From positions 4,028 to 68,027 of the forward strand of contig QNGE01003234.1 of NCBI GenBank assembly GCA_008508345.1: DNA of 64,000 nucleotides, in the 5' to 3' direction. Made by a program: the position numbers and the translations under genes. Position 1 is the stretch's first letter, and the number at the start of each line of letters is the position of its first letter. The DNA comes from Paragonimus westermani (lineage: Eukaryota > Platyhelminthes > Trematoda > Plagiorchiida > Troglotrematidae). Below, one piece after another: positions 12,400 through 24,912 of this stretch. Below the pieces are notes generated by a model. The model saw nothing but the letters and a program-made list of their open reading frames with translations. It was not told where the DNA came from and made no database searches.

Positions 12400-13800
12400 A
12401 CCTATGAAGGAGCGAGCGCTATGCATTGATTCAAGGAGCTTAACCTCGACTTCATATCGAATAATGCTGTCTGTGTTTTAACCAGAGCTATTCCTTCCAC
12501 GAAATACACGGTGCACTGACATTCTCGGGCGTCTTGTTGGTACACTTGAATGTGTTGCTCTCCAACTGATAGCGAGTGGCGGGTAAAGAGACGGATACTA
12601 TGCTGGAATGGGTGCAACTTCTTCCATAGAGGTTGGCCATGCGGGAGTGGAAGAAGTGAGCAGGTCCCACTAGCTCTCCTTGGGGCCACTGCACGTGAAG
12701 TGGTGATATTCCCTGACCACATTCACTCTGGGGAAGATCACTTTCTCCGAGTTTAGTAATCACTACATGGTTCCTCCTCTTCCGCAGTCTACTTGGAGAT
12801 CATGTGTAACGGTGATGACCTCGGGATGTTCGAAGGACGTATGACGCCTGGACGAAACGTTTTGGCGAATTCCGCTTTTGCGACGATCAGCTTCTCGGGG
12901 GGCGATCCGCGTGAACGAGCGGATGTTGGTTGCCCCCCGGTGACGTAGTTCAGAATTCGAGCGAGATGACGGTAGTGACTTCACCTTGAATGCACAAGGT
13001 GATGAAAATGTTCATAAGTTTCCGGCGGATGAGGTCAACGGCCAAACCCTATTTCGCGAGAAAAGCGAAACCAATAATTGAACGTCGGATTTCTGCGTTG
13101 GTGAATATTCAAGGGAACCTGGGCGCAGCCCGAAATCGACCGTCAAGAGATGCTGGCCGCAGACCACGATGTTGAAATAGTTGACAACCTGCAGGGTATA
13201 GTCTACGGAATTGAGGTGACGTCTAGCCTCACCCCAGGATAAAACGACAGCCTGTCCGCCGGTGTCGACAAAGAAACAAAGTCCGGTGTAGTTATTTTGA
13301 ACATACACAGGCGACTGTTGGACCGGGCAGCGACAAATGTCCCCACCACAGGGCGGCCGGGTCGTTTTCGGGGTTTGTGTCATCTTTAGAGGGCTGACTG
13401 GTGCATATGCACGCCTGCGTGCGTTTTCCGAGCATGGTAATCGAAGTACCTCTGATAGTAATAGATGTTAGAGGATTGAACTCCAGATGTAGGAAGTCGG
13501 AAGCGAGAACGAAGGCCAGGGCGGGAAGGGTGTGATTCTTTATAAGGCGTCTTTGTAATTTATTCGCGGTCGGCTTTAGCTGGAGCATCTATCGATGAAG
13601 ACCGCGAAACATGCCATGGTGTGGATTAGAACGACGAAAGGGGTCACACACGCGCTTGATGCGACGCTCAAAGAAAGACCCATGAACCTTCTTAGAAGTC
13701 CCAGCTGACTTTTCTAATGCCCTGGGACCTGCACTAATCAAACTGCCGTGGTACTGAGCGAAAGACATTTGGTCCATAGTTAACTGGGCTAAATCCATCT
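12400..13800 (-). mobile_element. Ty3/gypsy relic (D): protease and part of reverse transcriptase
   Basis: Read from high to low coordinate on the - strand. A 123-codon frame (13383-13012) holds the aspartic protease: SPVYVQNNYTGLCFFVDTGG, whose VDTG is the active-site triad region, then GQHLLTVDFGLRP, which matches the GQRSLTLDLGLRR flap-to-linker block of fluke gypsy elements. Toward lower coordinates, traces of the RT follow: a SFTRIAPREADRRKSG block (about 12920), VIFPRVNVVREYHHF (about 12730, usual form IFSKIDLVRAYHQIP) and a SPLHV block. Upstream frames at 13589-13798 may be gag but are not diagnostic. Multiple stops; no LTRs found. Confidence 0.78.
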
Positions 13801-14614
13801 ACTTTGTCAATACCGACGAGGAATGTTATATGGCGGAACAACTGAAATGGGGTGTGGTCACCGAGCCCGACGCTCAAAGTTAACGGTTGGGGCACGGCCT
13901 CATGTGACGCCGTGATATGTTTTCACCTGGTCACCTTAAGTATTGCATGGGGGATCTCTGGCATGGGACTGAATGTATGAAATATTCCATGGCGATATTT
14001 TGGTCAACTGTCTGACCACATAAGAAAGCATGGTGGTCCGTGAGGTTATCTTGCGAAAACACAAGACAGCCTTCAACTCACTCTGCCGCGATTTCGCTGT
14101 TTTATACTCCCTCTGTTAATCCCGCATAATCACTGCTTCAGACCGCACCCTACAGTTTTGTTTGACATGAAAAAAGTAGATGAAACAAATTTAAATAAAA
14201 CTCTGATACATGCACGTGTTAGATCTTTCAACGACCGGTGATGTACGATCAGTTAGAGCAATCAATTGTTGGATTAAATTATACCTTCAGCGCCTCGCAC
14301 GATCAATTGCGCTTGGGACAATTTGAACACATCCCCAATTCCACTGGACTTTTCGTGAGTAGCGCCCAATCTTGGCCAGTCCAGTTCTTGACTTACTGCT
14401 TATTTTGTATCAAGGTTTATTGTAGTTGGCATATTTTTCATCACAACTGAGATAAACTCGAGGGTTTGAAATACGGAATGTCGGTAATTGAGGCTTAATG
14501 GTGTCGTCGGAAAACAACGTTGCCTCGGAGCCGTGAATCATTGCAAAATGCTTGTGGTTTCAAACTGATTAGTACCTATAAAGAACCATATATAGTGAGC
14601 AAAATGCGAAAGGT
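13801..14614. other. no recognisable gene
   Basis: One 70-codon + frame at 14238-14450, unrecognised. Otherwise AT-rich with stops in all frames. Confidence 0.35.
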
Positions 14615-15089
14615 ATGAGCTCACCAGTGTATGCAGTGGATTCAACCGTTATATACAGTTCAGATAGGCACATGAAACAAAAGTGTGATGAAAATAAACG
14701 AACTAACTGCCGACGGCTTTTGAAAGTGCATAAATTCACAGTCCCACCATACTCAATAAAGTTATTTCCATTAAATTCTATCCACCCTGCTGGTCTAAAG
14801 AGATTGTGGGACTACAGCATAGGTAATCGTGCAGAAAGATGAACCCGAGATTTGGCTTAAATCGATAATTGGAATCGTAGACCTTTGGCTTCCAAGATAT
14901 CGACACACGGATGACACTGAGTGGGAGGAGAATGCACGAAATACTTTAGAGGTGTTACGAGTGTCAGTTTCATTATGTCTGACACTGAATATTGTTCAGG
15001 ATAGTCATGAGGTGGTCAGATCGGCACAGTCATTTGATACATATTGCCCATCAATATTTCTGGATCTGGTGGGTGTCACTGTGTCGTGA
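14615..15089 (+). other. two overlapping unrecognised open frames, possibly one frameshifted gene piece
   Basis: Frames at 14615-14842 (75 codons) and 14829-15089 (86 codons) abut in different phases. The second has a protein-like composition, with WLPRYRHTDDTEWEENARN followed by a hydrophobic stretch. No splice pair between them is convincing and no family is recognised. They lie just upstream of the solo LTR and the candidate gene at 15.75 kb, so they could be upstream exons of that gene or part of an unrelated decayed element. Confidence 0.25.
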
Positions 15090-15166
15090 TATGTAAAGAA
15101 AGCGTTGAATTTCAACCTTATCGATAGCAATAAGTAACGTAGGCTTTATGTTGGGTGAGGAGATAG

Positions 15167-15550
15167 TGTAGCGACCTGGAGATAACCTCGGACCGATTGC
15201 CGTACGATGTGTAAAGTACTTCCTAAAATCCTACCTCACATTGTACTTATGTTCGTACGAACCACTGCCCACGTACGCTTACTACATGCGATCGCGTTTG
15301 TTTGTTTGCGTGTTCGTCAACCTGCGCGCACCAATGGCGCCATACACACTTCCGGCTTGCTCGTACACCCGACGGTGGCATCCTCAGCCTCCCTAGTTAC
15401 ATCAGCGTAACACTGTCGTTGAGCCCGGGTTGTGACTCATTGTAAATCCTGCATAAAATACGTTGGTCACCTTCATTTTTTCATATTCTCATTTCGCGTC
15501 GCTAATCGTTGTGTATATCTCTGGAAGCGTTAATTTAGTGTACGTTCACA
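15167..15550 (+). repeat. solo LTR, same family as the LTR at 49.5 kb
   Basis: About 380 bp that aligns by eye along its whole length with 49476-49828. Both copies begin TGTAG, share GGAGATA, CGATGTGTAAA, CCTAAAATC, CGTTTGTTTGT, CCTCCCTAG and ATTTCGCGTC in the same order and spacing. No gag or pol reading frames of this family flank it, so it is a solo LTR or an isolated end. The 49.5 kb copy precedes a gypsy gag region in the same orientation, which identifies the repeat as a Ty3/gypsy LTR. The exact 3' edge is uncertain by about 30 bp. Confidence 0.7.
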
Positions 15551-15747
15551 CTAGAATAACTAGGACGATCAGATGCTGGGTAATAATAATAAACAAGGTG
15601 AAAGCATTAAATCTTGGCGCTTAGGGCACTGTGAAGCAAAAAATTAACAGTCATAATGACAGCACGGAAATTGTATTAAAAACTCGGGTTACCCGCCGTG
15701 TATTTCTGTGTGAAAGGAAACAGGCGATAACGACTCATTGAATGCAG

Positions 15748-18700
15748 TTGGTTAACGTTCCAACAAAACCTGTTGATATGGACCGCCATTAAAGCAGCTG
15801 AAGATGTGCAAAAATTTGGCGTATTGCAGGACACTTTGTTCGAACACATCAATGAGCCTGCAAAGGAAGCGGACCAATGTGAATTAACGATGAGTAGTCG
15901 CCCTTCAAGTGCTAGCTGTTTGTGTAGTGATGCGCATTTAAGTCGGCAGAATTTCACCAAACCTACAGATGCTTGTAAATACCCGAGTTCCAGTGTGCAT
16001 TCAGAGTTTGTGGGGTTGACAGTGGGTTCTAAAACTGAGAAGAATAGATCCGCGTGTCTTTTTCATAACCATACGCATTTAAACGCGAACAAATATTCTG
16101 ACCAGGATAAATGTAGCTCCAATTATTCTGAAGCTGTAATTCTTGATGGACCGTTTGCACACAGCAACAAGTAGGTGGATACGTTTTTGTATGACTAAAA
16201 ATGGCTTGAGTCAGCTCTCAGAACTACCAGATTAAGGAAGATAAGCATCACTGTAGCAACAGCACGCCTACTCAGTCGAATAAAAATCACATAGACCGCT
16301 TTGTTTCCAACGCGTGCAATGAGGTCGCAGGAAGTGCGGGGTGCAGGCACGACTTTAGCTTGCGCGTCATTACTTTGCAAATACGAAGGCTGAGAGGGAT
16401 TAGTGCACAAATGAGACGCTTTATTGACTTCCCATTTCTGATTGAGATTTATGGGCGCTGTCTGTCGTCTGAAAAATTTGCTACTATTTCCGGATTTCAA
16501 TTCGTGTTACAAGATGTGAATCAGTTATCAAGCAAACATTACTACAACGGCGATAATGTGGTATGTGTGTTTTACGATTTTGATGAAGTAAACGTGGTGG
16601 TCTCATCTGGAGGTACATACAGGTAAGCTGAAATAGTCCAGAGACTTGACACTTTGTTGTTGCGAATCCTTTTTGGTGAAGGTATTTCGTTGTTATTGTG
16701 TATTCTGGTGCTTGACACGTTTGTCTCCATTTACGCACACTTGAAAAACGTTGCGTTAGAATCAACTCATGGAGATCAATAGACTAACTGGATTAGCCAC
16801 AGTACTGATATCAACCTTATGATCTAAGCCATGTGAACCATGGAGCACGCCGTTTAGTAGTCAAATATGAGCATTCCTGCGATGATGATGACGGCGATGA
16901 TGCTGAGAATGATGGAGTCGTAAATCAGTCAGTCGGCAGATCAGTCTCAACCCTGACCCTTATGCGTGAGTTTTGCGGCGGATGAGATTTTGAGCAGTGC
17001 AATAAAGAGCAGTGGATAAGTGCAAGAAGAGGAAATATGAGGAAAAGAGGAAAACAATGGGACATCGAGATAGTTGAGAATCGGAAAGTTTGCTGATTCA
17101 GGCTTCTTGCTGAGTGAGCGACATTATCGTGTAGAACGTGTTTCAGAAAGCGTTGTGGATGGTCACGTACTCCTCAACCAAATAGTCGGCGTCTACCAGT
17201 TATGTTTGGTTCGACGGTTAGGGTTTTTATATTCAAGCTCTGATAAGAACTGATCAATAAATTTGCCTGGGCGACTAAATCTATGTAACTAAGAAGCGCT
17301 ATTTTTTTAAAGCAACGTAAGTGGTGGAAGTAGCTAGAGAGAGGAACGTGTGATGGAAATTGCCGTTACGCGTGCGCGGCCCTGCTGCAGCACTGAGTTC
17401 GTAAGGTGCCAGATATTATAAATGCTTGATGACGGCAACCAAACCAAACTAATACTCACCGTATACTCGCTCGAATGGGGGTTTCTCGACTGTGATTGTC
17501 AGTGTAGCTAATCTTTAAGACTGCAGACCAAAACGTTTGCAGGCTGAGCATAGGCATACTCAATTTCTACGTAAGCAAAGACACGCTCGAAACAACGTAC
17601 TTATTCTATGGAGCTGCATTCAAGAGAGACGAATCTCGGAGAAAAATTGTACAGCCATCGCCGTTAGCAGGGTAATTGCGATATATACAAGGAGAAATGA
17701 ATGACAAGTAATTTATTAAACAAGCCACTTCTGGAGGATGTCTGCAGCATGACGCGTAAGATGATGTTCCCCGTCGGTTATCTGTAAGAAAATTGAAACG
17801 CTTCGAGGTGACCAGAACATATTAGGTACAGCTGTCTACAAGCATCTATTTTTTGCATGATGACAGACGGACTCAATCATGAAGGCTTTCTCAGCACTAT
17901 GGAGATTTACTTACAAACGTTTACCTAGAGAAATAAATGAACACACGACTAATAAAATGTTGTGTATGGAGAAACAAATGTGACCCCGGTGGCGTTTAAG
18001 AGCAAGCCAGGTTTTTCTGCCACTGGTTCACAGTTCAGTCTGGAAGTCAGATCTTTCATAACGGTGGCGTCAGTATCCCTCTTGAGACCCTCTTCCAGGA
18101 GGTACATGTGATAAGAGTAGGAGAATTGTAACAAATATGTCGAATCTCACATTTTGGCTGTGAGAATGGTAGCAGGGCCCTTGTTGCTGTTTTACTACTA
18201 TAGTTACGTTCACAGTGGAAGACAAACTGACCCCTGAATGATGAGAAGATGAGCCCCGTTTTGAACTCACCAGCGTAGAGTAGCAGCGATGATCTGTAAC
18301 CTTTCTGCATGTCGCTGGTGATCAAGGTGAACAACAGTGATCCATGTGAGACTGCTATAGGGACACTGTGGTTTTAATAAATATTCTCCTAAACCTCAAG
18401 CCAAAGTGTCTGTCAGCAAGGTAGAGCATCACCACAAACAATCGTTGCTAACCGCTTTTTTAAGACTTTTGTGTGGTCTACCATGCTGAACATGTTGTCA
18501 CAGTACAAGAATATACCAACATCGAGACTGTCGACTACCGTCGTTCACTCGTACGTTGTGGTGAGTAGGTCGGCGGCACCCCACCCCCAACCAGCTCCGA
18601 ACTTTACTTCATTGTACTTTGCATGATACAAGTGGCAGATAATGGTAATAATGAAGAAATGTTATGTGCATCCGGTTCTATTCTACCCTAACCTAGTGGT

Positions 18701-21700
18701 AAGGTATTGGTGAGTTTCTAGGCTAGTAGCACATCGTCGTCCTGGGAGCACATCGAAATAAGTCTGCAAGCGGTCCGTTAAACATTGTTGGGCAGGTTGC
18801 AAGGAAGGATTGTGGGAATCTACTTGTTTCCGGAGAATTTCTGGAGTTAAACGGAGAAAGATTTTGCCTGATACCCTTGGTGTTAAAAGTTAGCGCCAGA
18901 AGTTTCGACATGAATGTGGTTCAAAGTATGACGAGCTTTCGTTCTAGCTTTTCATTAGACCCTCACCTAGCGCCTAATCAGCACCAGTTTAGGAGAAAAG
19001 GGTGCGAATCTCATGCCAAATGCCAGAATAAACATCATCCTTAACTGATCGCAACTACCGCGTTCCCACAGACTTTTCAGTCGGCCTCTTTCGAAGACAG
19101 GGCCGATTGAAAAGTCTATTGGAATGCGACGGCTGTGACCGTCTATGGATGATGTTCAGTTTATATAAAATCTAAAAGCCCCTAGTACTTGCCAGTGATT
19201 AAATACTCTTGCGCGCGTGTGCTATGAGATGAAGCTTTGAGTCTACTTCGAACTTTATTTGCATTTGGCGAATAGTTGAATTCGAATAAACAGTTCACAC
19301 CTTCAAGCAAATACTGTAAACTTGTTTATCGTTGTCTTGCATCCCAGATACGGTTTAGGTTATTGGGGTGGAAAGCTCTCCAACTGCTTTAGTTTACGCA
19401 TTTGCGAGATAATCCATGCCTTTGACTGTTGAGTGGTAGATGGCCTGTTTCATATACCACAGTTTATCGTTGGTCACTTTCCAGAATATTACCCATTGAT
19501 TGTCGACTTGTCTCCGGGGGGATTGCATCATGCAACTAGAAGCAGTTTTCATAAATCCAATTGTTTTTATCCTTATCGGGTCAAGTAACTAAGTGCACAC
19601 TTAATTAGCCCAATGTAATTCTTATATCATTATTATAATAAACAGAAACCGACCAACGTTCATCTACATTTTAAGAGTTTATTGTGAAAATTCAGCGTTA
19701 CGAGCGACTTTTATGTTTTGTGTAATCCTGAATCATCAACTCATGTCTATATCCCAGCTTCAATTCCCCGTCAGCTCTGCAGAGTCAATAATAAACCAAT
19801 CTTCCATCATTGAAGAAAAAGCAACATGTTTATCAAACTAGTCAATTTCTCAGAATCAGCGAGTACCCTGATGTCTCTTTCGAAATGCTACATCGCATCT
19901 AGAACGGTTATGTCTTATGCTTCGCATGGATAGCAGTCTTCCTGGATATATTTCCAGGAGGATGGATATATTTCCAGTATGTGCGCTGTATGGAACTCAG
20001 TTGGTGTGTGTCCGCAGAATCAAGGGCTATTGTTGCCACCTACCCTACACAGAAGAAACCAGCAGGTATCCGAAAGTCTGTGACTCGTAACATAAAAGGC
20101 AATCGCGGATCCACCTGAAACTGCACATCATTTTATGACCTAGCCAGCTCAGCCATTGGGGTTTTTTACACACTCTTCTAGAAGTACAACATATGTTTAA
20201 TCAAGGAGGGATTGTTTGGAAGTACTTTTCCCTAAGCAGAATAGTCCTTTGTTAAATAATCTGCCATTCGGATTTAACATGCATACGTCATACCTAGCGA
20301 ATTCAAACACTTACATACACCCACTATCATCGCCGGTGAAAGAGATCGCAAGCGGTGAACAAAATGTCAATTAATAATAATCGGTTGAATCTTTCTGCTA
20401 TGGTAACTACAATACAAACGGTTTATATCGTTGATGAGAAATCAGCTTACTGATAAATCAAAACTTGTTGTTGGTCGAACTAAAGCTACCCGCAGTATGA
20501 GAGCGTATAATGGTCTTTGACCATAGCAAGGGTGACTCCCTTGAGAACCATTTCCCCCCCCCCAATGATTCCACTGTTACTAACGCTGACCAGTTGTTTT
20601 AGCAAGCCAATTAACTTTTAAAAAAACTTGTTATTGTGCTAGATATCGATTTATTGCGACTTTGCCTTTTGAAAAGTTCCGTCGATGATACTAAACAGCA
20701 CGGTGATTGCTCGTTTGTAACCTGAAGTTTTAGTCCAGCAGAAAAACTGAAGCTGTCAGCTTTCATATAATGAAGTTTAGGTTCTTGCAAGCCGCACGAG
20801 TGTGAGCTTTGACGTCGGTTACATGTTTTCTACGAGGCAAAGTCAAGTACTAAAGCGGTGTTGAGATTTTTCCTGTTACTAGGTTGACCAACATAGAATG
20901 CTATTAAGATTTTGCTTCTACGCTTCTCCGCCGGAGGCATGCAAGCTATGCCCGATAAAGTTAATTACCCGGATTTATGTCTTCAGAGTGTAAAGTGCTG
21001 CTTCAAGATTACTATTTAAAACGTTAGTCTTTATTGTAGATGATCCTTTTGAGACTACGAACAGTTCCCCATTTTTGCTTAGCATAAACTCGCCAGTGTT
21101 TTGACATTGCTGTTGAGATATCAGTGTGGGGCTCAAAGATAAGCATTGTTTATATCAACGTGCCGTATCTGTGACACCGAAATAATGTCGGATTGTTACC
21201 GGAAAGAAGAGCATACAATGTTTGTGTGCGTTATGTTCTGATCTGTCTCTCAAAAATGCTGCGTGCTCGCAACGAAGATTTCGACTGCTATGCCATGTTT
21301 GGCTGCCATGTGTACACCTTTTCACTTTTACCTGAACATGGATGGCCAAATTTAGGTATAGTCATGTGGTTAACAATAGATTTAATTTTATGAACTATAA
21401 TTCATCATTATGACTCCTTTTTATTTCTCTAGATCTGATCTTTTTCTGCTTTCTTCCACTGGTGTGTGATAACTAAGTGTTTTTATGCATTCTGAACGTA
21501 CCGTAACCAGTAAACACGTTTAGTTTCAGACGCTGTCTTGGTCTCCAATTGGATGCCTCTTCACCTTAACCATCCAATCCACTGCCTAAACAGTTTGGAA
21601 GGGTAACTGTTAAATCTAGATTGTTAGCTGATCTCAAACGCTCTGTGCACATAGCCGCGTTTCTGTATAAAAAAATTAGACTGGTAGTTCGTGTGTGTTG

Positions 21701-24700
21701 TGGCTTACGATTGGTACATATCTTTGTCGTTATCGAGTAGTAGACTTCCGTAAAATTTACGGAGGCATCTGCGCTGAATATATCTCGTTGATTTCAAGTT
21801 ACACGGAACCAACTTATCATATCAGAATATTTAACCACGTACTTTCGTGAAAATTTTCAAAGTAGCATGAGGTTTTTGAAAGGTGGAACAGATTTGGTAG
21901 TCCTCAATTAGCAAGTCTACGTTAAAGACCTCAACATAGTTGAAAGTGACAAACTTAATCAAGCTTCAGGCATTCAAAGTTCTGTCGCAATAATGATACA
22001 CACAGTTAATGAGTTTCAAAAATAGCCAACTCCTGTTCGGTCACTTTTTATTAAGGGGACCTCCCTGGAGGGTCCATTTTAATTCAGAAGTGATTATCTA
22101 TTTGGGATTATTTTTATTTATAATAATTAACTCATCTTTACCCACACGACTTAGAAAACACGTGTGGCGAACTTCAGGTCACTGAGAATTTATCGGTGAA
22201 ACAACGAAGTGAATATACCTGTCTCATTAGTTCGAACAAAAAACGATGGTGGTTCTAACTGTTATTTTGTCTGCACGTGGCAGTTAGTCTCGGTGGATTT
22301 TAGATACACAGCACAGCGTATACAGCAATATATTGTACGCGGCTCTATGCAACTACCCTACCTGAAAATCCATACCTGTTCTTTAGCGGTGGTTTTTCTG
22401 AAAGTATTTCATAAACAACGCGTGTTCTGAAACACTGAGTCCATTTGGACCATTTGGCTATATATTCACATTAGCACTCTCTCATGTGCCTCGGATTGTC
22501 AAGAATATCTGGAAATGCATGCTTTCCTCTGTTTTTGAAATTGTGTTGCTTAACGTGATTAAACAGTGAACAAAACAAACCAAACCATAGTTGTTTTTCC
22601 TGTCGCTGACTACCGTCGTCACTACGCTCCATTTTTAAGTAACTTTTGTTGTGTTCAGGTTCCCATCTGGGATAATTATGGGCTGGGCGATATAGCGTCA
22701 CATTTCGTTGGATGCATGTGTTCACAAATGAGCTAGAACGATAAAGTTTTGTGTATATGTACATTCATGGTACAAGCTCAGCGCATCTTATGTTAAACGC
22801 TTGCTCATTCCGTTCGCTGAAAATTGTTTCCGTGAGGGGACATTTTTAATTTACTAGAACAAGCAAACTCTCCATCCTGCGAAACAACTCTGGCGTTCGT
22901 GCAAGCGCAATAATTTTTTAGGTAATTTTTTCTGAAGTTTCTTTCTTCGTTTCTTTTTCGTGTATACCGAATGTATTATGTTTGGGGATTTTATTATTAC
23001 TGAAAGCTTTTCTCCACTCTGTATGGAAGATTTGCTCTCCACTCTTTTTTCATCCAGTTGGGTGTACTACTCTTAAATTTCATGATAGTTTCTGTCCAGA
23101 TCTTAAAAACCAGCGGTATTGTGTTTTATTGGAGGAGTTTGATCTGGTTATTCTCGGATTTTCTTTTTTTGAACCTCACAGAGTTACTCAGCTTTAGAAA
23201 TCGACCCAGTCACTTCGTATGACTGGGAATTTTAGTGGTGGGGGGTTATGGAATGACAGTTCGTAAGTGATATCCTGATGCGCACCATTTCCTGTAAGTT
23301 ACCATTTTCTAAAACAAGCATTTTCCGACAACAGTCGCATCGTTCTCATGTGTTTCTATATGCAATTCCTGATAAGTATATTATACATCCTATGAGGGTG
23401 CTGAAACATATTTTCTAATGTAATGGTGCTTACCGTGCTATATCTACCAGTTTTACCGTCTTCATTGACGACGACATTCGCAATGCATTTGTTGCCAAGC
23501 CCTTTCTGATTCTGATTATGTTCTGTTCTTCGGACCACTTTCTGCCCATTTTTACTTCTCCCGTAAGAGAGTAGCACATTGTTATTTCGCACCTACGGTT
23601 TTGCATGATCTTTGTACTTTCCTACGTTGCATGTTCGTTAGTTAACCATTATTTGTTTTTAGAGGAACTGTTTGTTAAGCCTCTACTCTAAACTAAAAAG
23701 TGATATTTGTGTACTTACCTCTAACAGTGCGGTCGTATATTTGTGCTGAATATATTCGTCCTTTGATTGCAGTGAACGTTTTATTCAGTTCGCACATCAC
23801 ACATGAGTTAAAAATGTACTTATTCCAGGCCTTCTTTTCCACCTGTCCACCCAGACAAGAAGCAGTAAACTTACGTTTTTTTCCTGATAGAGACCACCAA
23901 TAGTAGACAAGCTTAGTGAAAACGGGATTTGAACTCCGGACCTGTTACTGGTAAATCGATGGAGACTGCGGATTTTTCCATCGACTGATTCGTCCCGTTA
24001 TATCTACACAAAATTCCCCGGAATAGAACGAAACGTTCAAATGGTCTAACTGTCCAAACATCGATATTTACTTCCCAGAAAATATGGTAGGATAATCATT
24101 GTGTTTTAGTGTAAACCCACAAAAAGCACAGATTTACTGCTTGGCTATCAAACAACAAGTAGGTTTACCCGGGTAACTTCGACTGCACACACTGTTATTT
24201 TAACAAAAGTAGAATATGGTAACTCACTGGTGAGTCATTATTTTATCTCACGAAAAACATACGTGGTAAAGGCAGATGAAAGAAGTGTGCAGAAACTCAG
24301 TCTGTCACATGAGGTTAGACGAATTTCATTTGCCCTTAATGTCTCTACAAACTGTCCGATAACATGCGGCAGCCTGAACCTCTGTGCCTTCCCTTTCTAT
24401 GCTCTGCGCTATAGTCTGCGGGTTACATCTATCTGATCTTAATAGCAAACTAGTTCGAAAGTTATGTGCTACGTTCTATCTTGAACAGTTAATGGATTCC
24501 AGTGCAGTTCCTCCCTCTTGTGCTTCTGTCAGTGAAATCTGAACGTTTCAAATGTGTTTCGCAATTCGCTTCGATTTTTACCGGATTTGACCATCTGTCC
24601 GAAAATACTAACAATGACATCAAAATAAACTTTTTTGTAATATTCAGGTGCGTGGGACGCTACCACTCAGCTGAACGTGTTTTTCAATGTTTTAACATTG

Positions 24701-24912
24701 AGGAATGTGATGGACAGGTTGTGCAATTAATGGAAACTTTCAAGTTCCACTCAAACCTCGAGATCGCACAGATAATTCAAAAAAGAAACATATTCGAAGG
24801 ATTGCCGGAAAACAAAAGAAGAATTCGAAAAATTGCATTCAAGGGTTTGGTCGACGAAAACACCAATACGTACTGGAAGAAAACCCGAATAGTTGGAAAC
24901 CATATCAATTGA
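15748..24912 (+). CDS. candidate unrecognised protein-coding gene, three exons, 5' end missing
   Basis: Proposed exons: 15748-16170, 16359-16622 and 24648-24912. Each block is open and ends or begins at a usable splice site: AA|GTAGGT at 16170, TTTAG| at 16358, CAG|GTAAGC at 16622, ATTCAG| at 24647, and a TGA stop at 24910-24912. Both introns (188 nt and 8,025 nt) are phase 2 and keep the frame. The predicted protein of about 316 residues contains EIYGRCLSSEKFATISGFQF, VCVFYDFDEVNVVVSSGGTY and, in the last exon, RYHSAERVFQCFNIEECDGQ then a basic C-terminus (ENKRRIRKIAFKGL). No domain is recognised. No start codon is claimed; an acceptor at 15747 suggests upstream exons. Additional exons may lie in the long intron. 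The model rests on frame and splice logic only. Confidence 0.35.
16623..24647. other. long gene-poor stretch, possible intron of the candidate gene
   Basis: AT-rich, with scattered short open frames (21193-21393 +, 22209-22430 +, 23700-23903 +) that are unrecognised. It contains a poly-C run at about 20553-20562 and the hairpin listed separately. A B-box-like TTCAAAT on the - strand near 23930 is discussed under rejected items. Confidence 0.4.
19031..19157. ncRNA. 127-nt near-palindromic hairpin (pre-miRNA-like or miniature foldback element)
   Basis: The left arm 19031-19086 pairs with 19101-19157. The inner 28 positions (19059-19086 against 19101-19128) give 24 Watson-Crick pairs, two G-U wobbles and two mismatches; the outer part pairs less perfectly but returns to a perfect match at AACATCATCC / GGATGATGTT. 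The 14-nt connector can form four further pairs (TCTT with AAGA). Inner-stem geometry fits a microRNA precursor; the length of the whole palindrome also fits a tiny foldback transposon. It lies inside the proposed 8 kb intron of the candidate + strand gene. Confidence 0.6.

Noticed and set aside
19940..19978. Short direct repeat GGATATATTTCCAG (two copies 22 bp apart)
   Set aside because: Small local duplication with no further copies; not enough for an array or a regulatory site.
23918..24000. Minus-strand B-box-like GTTCAAATCCC with an AACGGGA/TCCCGTT pair and an inner TCGATGGA/TCCATCGA hairpin
   Set aside because: The T-arm does not pair and the acceptor would not follow it directly, so it is not a tRNA; at most a remnant of a tRNA-derived repeat.
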